From assembly GCA_002803225.1 (NCBI GenBank), contig NXFV01000681.1:1-64000 (forward strand): a stretch of DNA of 64,000 nt, given 5' to 3'. The DNA comes from Gamarada debralockiae (lineage: Eukaryota; Ascomycota; Leotiomycetes; Helotiales; Hyphodiscaceae). Below, piece by piece: positions 56,315 through 64,000 of the stretch (position 1 is the first letter of the stretch; every line of letters begins with the position of its first letter). Position numbers and translations under genes: made by a program. Under the pieces are notes generated by a model. That model saw nothing but the letters and a program-made list of their open reading frames with translations, was not told where the DNA came from and did not search any database.

Positions 56315-58563
56315 TCAAGGAAAGGCGCTCGGCCATTCGCCAAGCATGTCTGACCTGTTCAGAGTCAGTATTTGAGCTGGAACTCATGAACTCGTCTAGA
56401 ATAGGGAAAGGGATTCCTCCGAGAATACATACCACTTCCCATCGCAAGTTTGCGTTCCTGAAAAATCCACGCAGCGGCCAATAACATTCGGCAGAATCTC
56501 CATGAAGTTCAGTTCAGGCCGACCTAGTGTGCAATCCTTCGCACCGTCAGAATCTGCCATAATATCATCAAACCAGCTCTTCGTCTTCAACCACAGTTTG
56601 CGCAAATGGTAGAACGTGTCATTGATATCTCGATCGTTTGACAAGAGGATCAAATCATCAGCTTTATCAATCAACTTATCTAAGTAGTAGCCCATGTTTG
56701 CGGTCTTTCGGATGGATGAAGAGTCCAGGACGGGACAGTCGCACCCGGTTGTGAAACGGCCGAGGACTAGCACTACGTAGACGAGGCGCAGGTAATCGGG
56801 AAGAATGAAGTCTAGAGTTTGGCGGGGAGTGAGCTCGATGAAGCGATCTAGGTAGTTCTTGGCTGCTTGGAGGCAGGCGATGAGACTTTCGTTTCGGGCG
56901 TTGGAGTAGTACCAGGCTTTCAGGCTAGACTGGCCGGACATTATTTCGAGTGGTGAGGGTGGAGACGCATGGAATCCAACTTCGTTAATGTAGACGCGGA
57001 GGAAGTGGTAGGACATTGAGAGTCGGACTTATTGGATGTTAGTTGGAGTATCATCATGGTGGACGGTATGTGCTTACCGTTACTCCAAACAGCAGGTGGA
57101 AAGGTGGAGTGGAGTTGGTCCAGTTGTTGCCCGAACGTCTTTGAGAGGATCTCAACTCGCGTGGAATCCATCTGCGGATGCTGGAGAATGGCATTATAAT
57201 TGAAGGTGTGATTAACATCTTCAACAAACTTCTGCAAAGCAATGAAGTGAGGCAGAAGGTAATCCGTCTCGGCATCCGCAACTTGAGCTAGAACTTGGGC
57301 GCATTCTTCGATGTATTCTCCATACTTCAGACTAGTAGGTTTCCTCAACCCCAGAGCAACACTATGAAGCGCTCAGTAATGCTTCGATGATATAGCCATG
57401 ACACTTACGATGATGAGAGATAGTAGCACCCAAGGAAAGTCCTCTTGGCTTCAAGTTCTTCTGGCAACTTTCTTGGGTTGAAGACCTGCGGAGTGACGTT
57501 GACTATGGTGAAGTTATTTTGTTGTGAGGGACTCTGAGTAGGTTGATTGATTCCAAGATCCACGGCCATAGCAGCTGCAAGTTGTGAGATCTGATAAACC
57601 TGCTGACGCTCAGGTTCGAAGTAGAATTGATACCTGATATCTTCATCAATACAAATCTAGTGTAGGCCACTTTCAGCACTTACCAGCATAGATAAATCAA
57701 AACACCCTGCAACAAATCCAAGCTCTTCTCGCCATCGATGATAACCTTCCGACTCAACTGCTCCCGTATTTCCAGCTCAAGAGTCCTTTGTAGCTTGAAG
57801 GCTTCTTGAGCGCCAAACGTGAGAATCGTGAGTAGCAAGAATGGCTTCTCACGCCGCATAGAATCGAGTGACATTTGAGGCGGTACAAGGACGAAAGGAA
57901 AGTTGCAAGCCTTAGTTCTGAAAAGCCGTAGTGATTCCTCGGCATCATGGAAGCTTAGGATTCCCTTCGAGATTACGTCCTGAATGTCATCAAAGACCGA
58001 GTGGGGGAATGACCATATTGGGTAATGCTGGGAGAATCTGGGAGCCTCAGTTGACACACGCGGGGCCGTGTAGGTAGTGAACAGCTCGCTAAAATTTGCT
58101 GGCTGGGCTTCAATTTGGGCTGGGGTTGGAGGTTTTGGGGGTGAGGGTGGAGTGATAGTCTCTTTCTCTTTCGAGACTTTGGCGGCAGAGGAGAGTAAAG
58201 CATAAAGCACATCAAGCCGCTGTTCCATTTCAGCCACGCGCCTGGACCGGATTAGCAAGGGTCACGGTCTTCGGTTCAGAGAACTCACGTCCTGGAGTTC
58301 TTTGCTCGTTTTGGCCGAGGTTTTGCTTCCAAAAAGACACATGACTTCTGCTCTTTCAAGCATCTTCAATAACGATCAGCGAGCACCCAAATGAACGGAG
58401 ACGAAATGTTGAAAGCATACTTTTGGCACTTATTCGAGTCTTCCTTACTAGGGATACATTTTCCTTTCGAAGCTCGGCACAATTCGCAAGACCGACGTAG
58501 TTTAGAGGTACGTTTCTCGAAAGATTGGGCACTCTCTAAGGAGCTGCCGTCGAGAAAATCCAT
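56315..58563 (-). CDS. Zn2Cys6 fungal transcription factor, about 639 aa
   Basis: A nuclear DNA-binding regulator. Start at the ATG at 58563 (MDFLDGSSLESAQ). The zinc cluster has six Cys at residues 26, 29, 36, 46, 49 and 56 (CELC, KGKC, NKCQKC, QKSC), spacing 2-6-9-2-6, split by the first intron. A short coiled-coil-like stretch VAEMEQRLDVLYALLSSAAK follows. Exons: 58421-58563, 58289-58363, 57684-58241, 57409-57633, 57078-57361, 56433-57027, 56315-56354. The middle region (LTILTFGAQEAFKLQRTLEL, LQGVLIYLCWYQFYFEPERQ, AAAMAVDLGINQP, RTFLGCYYLSSSVALGLRKP) is the fungal-specific regulatory domain. The last exon is uncertain: without the 78-bp final intron the frame stops at 56396 with almost the same length. 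It faces MFS2 across a 1-kb region. Confidence 0.85.
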
Positions 58564-59582
58564 GGTCCGATTAGAGCTTCGGATCCGGACAACCAAAGTC
58601 CAGCTCCAATGGATCAACACTCAGAAAACTGATCATTCGAAATCGGAATTGGAAGTTACGGGATCTTGATTGAATCCGAAGATTTGGACAATTTTGAATG
58701 TGTGAGAGGCTGCATCGTTGGAGTGAAGGCTACGAAAATGGAGTTATGAAGGTCCTTTCGAGGTCGGAGTGAGATAGAATCCGAGATTCCTATTGTGGGT
58801 GCTCAGATGTCACGCCGGAGAGAACTTTTCAGCACGAGCGCTAAATGGTTTGTTGGCCGGGGGGATTTCCTGACTCTCTGCCTGAAGAAATTTTTATGCC
58901 TCAAATAAAAGGCATCAATCCCTGCGAGGTCAGATTCCTGGTGGTGGCCAAACAAGTCCTTGCAACACGATAATGTCAATGACTTCCAACGTTTCTACAT
59001 TGGATATGTGCTTTGACAGAATGCAAGAAGCCGTTTTGCCAAGGGCATTCCTCGTCCCAAGTCTCTCCCCTTGCCCTCTGGATATTATGCCATCCCCGTG
59101 GCCCACCACTGAATTCTACCACAACACCAACACTCGACAAAGGAACGGTACCTCATCCCTCTCAATTGTCGTCCATTGTCGTCTATTGTCGTCTCTTACA
59201 TGAAAGACCAACTCTCGTTTAATTGTCTCGCTCCGAAGAGCCGTTGCTCTCCTTACGAGTTTCGATTGGGTAATCTTAAGACTCAAAGCCGGGTGGAAGA
59301 CCGGCAAGTTTCTGGGGCGCCCATTCCTTGGGTTTTGCTCAACACCACCGAAAACATAAATATGCGATGTGACGCCCTCAACAATGTACTGTGACGCCCG
59401 TTCTTACCAATCCAACTCCACTTCATTGTTAACACCGCATGTTGTTATGGAAGGGCGCAGCCTTTATTTTGTCGACCGTTCCCTCTTTCTGTCCTACTTG
59501 AGTAGGTGATTTTTCGCAATTCTTTTTGGGTATCTTTTGAGAATTTCAGTTTATTCGATCTGTGATATTTATTCCTATCATT
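58564..59582. promoter_or_regulatory. shared upstream region of divergent regulator and MFS genes
   Basis: 1.02 kb between the start codons of the Zn2Cys6 gene and the second MFS gene. A regulator-transporter pair sharing an upstream region is a common arrangement for co-regulated genes. I did not find a palindromic CGG site I could defend. Confidence 0.4.
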
Positions 59583-61603
59583 ATGTCGCTTGACACTTCT
59601 CAAACTTCGGTCGCTATTGCCTTTCGAGATGAAGTCGAGAAAGACCAAAATTTGGAAGACATGAATAATTCTCACCACCTTGAGCAAACGTCTTTTAGCG
59701 CCGGCGGCATGGTTTTGGATTATGTGAATGAAGCCGCCCTCGCTGCAGCGTTCCAAGAAGGCATCAATCCAGCCTCTTATGGACCGGAAGGAAGAGAGAA
59801 ACAACCTCAAGATGCACCGGGGGTAGAGGAACCCGCCGAAGCTCGACTCGAGCGACTTGGAAGACAAAGACCGGAAGTTTTTGATTCAATATGGAGCGAG
59901 ATAGGCTTCGTATTCTCGATATCCATGTCTCAAGTTCTTTCAGTAAGTTCGTCACTCCGAAAATGTTCCTTTCACCGCTGACCTAAATAGGAATATTTCG
60001 TTTCTGGATTCACTGTCATCCTCCCCACTCTGGCTACGGATCTTCATATCCCAGCTGCATCGTCAACATGGCCAGCGAGTGCCTTCTCGTTGACCGTTGC
60101 ATCGTTCCTTCTGATCTTTGGCCGATTAGCGGACATGTACGGCGGCTATCCCGTGTACGTTGCTGGCCTCGTGTGGCTTACAATCTGGAGCTTGATCGTT
60201 GGCTTCTCTACCAATCAAGTTATGCTCAACTTTTGTCGAGCTCTTCAGGGACTTGGACCGGCTGCCTTTCTTCCATCAAGCGTTATGATTCTGGGAAGCA
60301 TATATCGGCCTGGCCCAAGGAAGAATCTAGTCTTCAGTATCTATGGCGGCTGCGCGCCAGCTGGATTTTTCATTGGCATCTTCTTCGCAGGTCTCACGGC
60401 TGAATACACAACATGGGGCTGGTACTTCTGGATCGGATGCATTCTCGCAGCCATCACTGGGGTGACAGCCTACTTAACCATTCCCTCGGACATCCAAGAG
60501 AAGCGAAATGCATCAAATAAGGCCAAGATGGACTGGCTAGGCGCAATTATGATCGTCATCGGCCTCATTCTCTTCACATTCGCCATTATCGACTCATCCC
60601 ACGCACCAAGTCAATGGAAGACGCCCTACATCTACATCCTCTTCATCCTCGGATCTCTCTTGCTCCTAGCGTCCGCCTACATTGAAACCCGTGTGGCCTT
60701 ACAACCGCTACTACCAGCGTCCCTGTTCCGCGTCCCCTGCATGCCAGCCCTCATCATAGCACTCTTCCTCACCTACGGCTCCCTCGGTATCTTCCTCCTC
60801 TATACAACATTCTATATGGAAAACATCATGGACGCATCTCCACTCCAAGTCGTAGCGTGGTATGTCCCGATGGCCTTAGGTGGTTGCATAATCTCGACAT
60901 TCGGCGGTTTCGTCCTCCACCTCCTCCCCGGCACAATCCTCATAATCATAGCCGGGACATCCTGGATCATCGCACCGCTGCTCTTCGCTATCGCTCCACA
61001 AGGCGCGAATTACTGGGCCTATATCTTCCCTTCGATGATTTGCGCTACAGTTGGAATAGTATGGACAATCGGCTCTTTCCTTTTTCACTCCCCGCTCTCA
61101 CTCATATTTACTCTCATGTACTCCATTCCCCCCCCGCTATTTCCCTACACAGCCGCTAATCACTCCGTTTGCTCTAGAGACATTCTTGATTAGGAAGTTA
61201 CTGACTCCCGGTGATCCAGGATATCACATTCAACGTCGCAAACATCTTTATCACAACTTCGCTCCCACGAAGACAGCAGGGACTTGCGGGTGCGGTGATC
61301 ATGCTGTTGCTGCATCTGGGGATAGCGGTTTGTCTCGGGTTCGCGGATATCGTGAATACGTATACAGTAGAAAGATTGGGGACTAGATTGAGCTATCATA
61401 CAGTGTTTTGGTTTGAGGTTGCGTGTGCAGCTACTGCTTTAGCTATTTTAGTATTGTTTGTGAAGATTAAGAAGGCGGAGAGCGAGATGACCGTCGAGGA
61501 ACGGGAGGCGTTAGAAGCAGAGACAGGCAGTAATGATAGCCGCACTGGGGAGGAAACGAGGGAGGAAGGCCCTCGTGCAGGTACGGGAGATGCTACGACA
61601 TGA
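59583..61603 (+). CDS. MFS transporter (drug:H+ antiporter type), 603 aa
   Basis: Three exons (59583-59942, 59991-61058, 61220-61603) join to 604 codons. The second intron is 161 bp. A long soluble N-terminus of about 105 residues precedes the membrane part, which begins FVFSISMSQVLSEYFVSGFT. Motifs: SAFSLTVASFLLIFGRLADM (motif A region with GRLADMYGG), FCRALQGLGPAAFLPSSVMI (motif B, RxxQGxGxA), FSIYGGCAPAGFFIGIFFAG (motif C-like). Further segments include LGAIMIVIGLILFTFAII and YILFILGSLLLLASAYIETR. The C-terminal 40 residues are charged and rich in Glu and Thr. The cargo cannot be read from sequence. It lies between the Zn2Cys6 regulator and the peptide/UstYa pair. Intact. Confidence 0.88.
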
Positions 61604-61862
61604 TAAATTGTACTCGAAAAATCGACTGTATCACTGAAGTCCAATAATTAGGCGAAGCCGATTAAGTCTAGATTTTTAGCGACTTTGTCGGGACTGATTT
61701 GGCCTTACTGTATCTAAGTCAACGATTTCGATTTAATACTATGAAATAACTATAGTATAAATCCCCCACTAAAATCTGGCCCTTTTTGTTCGCTATACCA
61801 TAGTCACAATATCCAAACAAAGTCTTTAGTGCTATCCACTAGTTCTCCCTAGGCATCACTCC

Positions 61863-62058
61863 TCACGGCAGTATCCACCCAATGTACAGAACCGTAGAAA
61901 TCTCGTCCACGTCTAAACCGTCCGGTTCTGGGTTTGCTGTATTGGGATTTAGTTTGTATTCCCAATTATATCCAGATGCAGAAATAGATTCCCAGCTTAC
62001 CAATGGGCGCAGCTGCTGCGAAGGCGACCAAGAGGCTAACGAGGAGAATGGGCTTCAT
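61863..62058 (-). CDS. tiny secreted peptide, 43 aa, one intron
   Basis: Exon 1 (62001-62058) encodes MKPILLVSLLVAFAAAAPI, a textbook signal peptide. A 64-bp intron (61937-62000) has a GTAAGC donor, an AACTAAAT branch-like site and a TACAG acceptor. Exon 2 (61863-61936) completes ANPEPDGLDVDEISTVLYIG and WILP, then TGA. The mature part would be about 24 residues: an acidic Pro/Glu/Asp-rich start and a hydrophobic end with a Tyr-Ile-Gly-Trp core. There are no Cys, no Kex2 Lys-Arg site and no internal repeats. Without splicing the frame ends after 30 residues. It is divergent from the UstYa-like gene with 462 bp between starts. I do not recognise a family. Its being a real gene rests on the signal peptide plus clean splice sites. 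Confidence 0.55.
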
Positions 62059-62520
62059 TTTGGCTCGATGTCGAATAGTAGTGATTAGAATTGAGATTAC
62101 TGGTATGATTACTATGCGAAAATTGGAGGTAATTGGTGCCGGGCAAGGTTTAGGATGTGTTACTCTTATTTAACCTTTCTTATGCACGAAAGTAAGAGTT
62201 GCTGAACAACCTATCCAGGGCACAATCAAGTCATAACCCATATGCACAGTGTATTCTCAGACAAATTTGGAGGTCAGCAATTTGGGGCGGGAAGCGGGGA
62301 CGGGTCTCATTTCGGTGACATGCAGTGTCATGTCATTTGATGACAATAGGGGATGATTTGCTGCGTCAGCCACGAATGGTTGACGCGGTAGCACCCTGGT
62401 ATATTTGGTTTTAGTCATCTTCTAGCGCGCACTTGCATGAACCATATGGAAAGTAGTTTCGAAACTTCCTTGTTTGCTCTCGACCTTATCATTAGCTTCA
62501 TTTTCTTCTTCTTGCTCTAA
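62059..62520. promoter_or_regulatory. shared upstream region of peptide and UstYa-like genes
   Basis: 462 bp between the two divergent start codons. A CT-rich stretch precedes the UstYa-like start (62490-62518). Both promoters must lie here. Confidence 0.45.
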
Positions 62521-63596
62521 ATGACAAATATGGCTTCAGGAAAATCATCTGAGGAGTACCATTCGGAAGATATCATAGAAGTGGAGAAAGAGAACTTGTT
62601 AGGTTTAGGTTTGATTTCCGGAACGCCAAGGTCATTCTCCCTCTCCCTTATTCATGTGTTGGTCCTCTACGCCACAAATACCGCGTTACTGTTAATTTTG
62701 TTTATTCTATTATTGGAAGCTAGGAATAATGCCCCCGAAGATCCAACTCTGGGTGTGTGGTGTAAGACCATATCATAGAATTTACAAATGTCCATTGTGC
62801 TCATTATTTTTGCAGCTCCGGCCAATAGTGCTGTTGAGTATATCAAACAGCAGCATTTTAGGGCTGCGCTCTTCAATCAAACTGAGTACATGGGTTACCC
62901 CACGAATGAGACGGATAAGTTGTGGTCAGATCTGTATAATTGTACGTCGATAGGCAAACCCTCTTTATGATCTGCTAATTGGATTTGCTCAGTTGGAATA
63001 TCCAAGATATCGGAAGACGAGGCCAAGAAGTTGCCATCCCCTACTCTTCCCATTCCAGGAACCAAAAATTATCTAATCGAGCTTGATGTTTGGCACGAGC
63101 TGCACTGTCTCAATGACTTGCGAAAAATGCTCTATCCTGAGCGATTTCCTGGACTGAATGAGTTGAAAGACGAGAACGGCGTGATAGATAGGAACACAGA
63201 CGCTTTCCGGCATTGGGGTACTCCTACCTTCACATCTTTTGACCACTCATGCTAACTATATACTGGTCAGATCATTGCATAGACTCCCTCCGCCAGGCTA
63301 TAATGTGTCACGCTGATGTGGCTCCAATCCCCTTCCACGTTAATGTGCCATCCAGCAAGGGTATCTTCCCACGTCTGGCAACAACTCATACGTGTCGCAA
63401 TTTCACCAAGATTCAGGACTGGGCAAAATCACACAAAGCTGGATATTGGGACTGGAGTTTGACGAAGGCACAGGCCGAGGAGATTGTCAAAACGGCTGGC
63501 TTTGATCAGGGCACAGAAGAAGACATTGAGTTCTTATACTACTTGTTCCCAGGCAATACTTTCTTCAAATACTGGCGGGAACATCCTATTAAATAA
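62521..63596 (+). CDS. UstYa-family (DUF3328) oxidase-like membrane protein, 305 aa
   Basis: UstYa-type proteins act in fungal RiPP (dikaritin) pathways, where they help oxidatively cyclise a core peptide; other members modify non-ribosomal or polyketide products. Exons are 62521-62761, 62816-62941, 62993-63217 and 63271-63596. A single TM helix lies at about 41-66 (SLIHVLVLYATNTALLLILF). The family signature follows: VWSPANSAVEYIKQQHF near 79, FGISKISEDEA near 123, then motif 1 HELHC (157-161, followed by LNDLR) and motif 2 HWDHC (196-200, followed by IDSLRQAIMC). Both HxxHC motifs are complete; the second is assembled by the last splice. The C-terminal 80 residues contain THTCRNFTKIQDWAKSH. 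Divergent from a tiny secreted-peptide gene. Intact. Confidence 0.88.
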
Positions 63597-63807
63597 TATA
63601 CATCTCAAACGACTACTTTTTTTTTACTCCTGTAACTTAACAAGATGCCTAGTGATTCCTTCAGTTAGCCAAGTATATAATTGTTTCGACCAACGTGTCC
63701 ATTTACTGAAGTGATACTGAATAACTCGAGCAAGAAACTCGAAAGCACAAGTTAAAATTTTGGACCTTAACAAAACATATCGCGAAGGGACAAGTACGAG
63801 ATTGCTC

Positions 63808-64000
63808 TCATGTACTCAATAAACTTCCCACAGTATCTCCTTCTCTGGCTTTCCTTGCCACAACCGGTTTTGTTTGAGATTGCAGCACAGTGTTTCGTAC
63901 AAAGTTCGAGTCTCTACAGTAATGCACGGTACCCATTCCGTTAATTGCTCTGACCCTCTCTCCAGTAGAGAGCTTGATCACCTGCGAGGGTTCGATGGTG
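63808..64000 (-). CDS. 3' end of an unidentified gene running off the right edge
   Basis: A frame open from the window edge to a TGA at 63808-63810 reads VIKLSTGERVRAINGMGTVH, YCRDSNFVRNTVLQSQTKPV, VARKAREGDTVGSLLST. A CAG acceptor-like site precedes GTGATCAAG near 63982, so this may be a last exon. No family is recognised, and the start lies outside the window. Confidence 0.35.
   Translation of the reverse strand, partial: TIEPSQVIKLSTGERVRAINGMGTVHYCRDSNFVRNTVLQSQTKPVVARKAREGDTVGSLLST

Noticed and set aside
1..64000. tRNA, rRNA or CRISPR features
   Set aside because: I looked for tRNA T-arm-like GTTCGA-N-CC motifs, long rRNA-like stretches and regularly spaced repeats and found none I could support; tRNAscan-SE would be decisive for tRNAs.

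Overview
This window is nuclear DNA from a filamentous ascomycete (Pezizomycotina). The intact genes carry short introns of about 48-90 bases with GTA(A/C/T)G-type donors. Whole families are fungal-specific: HET-domain proteins, NACHT and NB-ARC/TPR NLR-like proteins, a Zn2Cys6 regulator, an UstYa-like protein and fungal F-box families. The style of the HET and F-box families suggests Leotiomycetes (Helotiales), but that placement is an inference I could not test.

Layout. 1-9.5 kb is accessory: a decayed NmrA-like gene, a broken HET gene, a broken NB-ARC/TPR gene, a small inverted-repeat element, then an intact HET gene facing an intact four-TM protein. 9.5-11.9 kb is an AT-rich desert around a 597-bp TA-flanked inverted-repeat element. 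11.9-15.2 kb holds an SDR gene with one in-frame stop and a Delta(24)-sterol reductase-like flavoprotein. 15.4-20.4 kb has a minisatellite and a broken NACHT-ankyrin NLR. 20.6-27.4 kb is conserved: a peroxisomal-type alpha/beta hydrolase (with a stray copy of a paralog's last 32 codons behind it), the DBP8 RNA helicase and the MKK1/2-type MAPKK. 27.9-34.4 kb is a graveyard of minus-strand F-box relics with a broken plus-strand HET gene among them. 35.6-50.5 kb is mostly housekeeping: peroxisomal acyl-CoA dehydrogenase, GST relic, SMP3 mannosyltransferase, SKP1, a broken membrane-protein gene next to a tiny pogo/Fot-like element, ribosomal protein eL39, ARL1, peroxisomal catalase and a cyclase-family enzyme. 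52.2-63.6 kb holds an intact F-box protein, an MFS transporter with a one-base frameshift, a Zn2Cys6 regulator, a second MFS transporter, a tiny secreted-peptide gene and an UstYa-like gene. A gene fragment runs off the right edge.

How the genes work together. The conserved genes are ordinary and do not form one pathway, although three encoded enzymes end in peroxisomal targeting tripeptides (SKL, SKL, SRL). The accessory parts are dominated by self/non-self recognition families, nearly all broken. Several stops sit where TGG (Trp) is expected, which fits C-to-T type mutation such as RIP but does not prove it. The most interesting place is the right end. A 43-residue signal-peptide gene with one intron is transcribed divergently, 462 bp apart, from an UstYa-like gene with both HxxHC motifs. 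An MFS transporter and a Zn2Cys6 regulator lie alongside. This looks like a very small, possibly undescribed peptide-modification locus.
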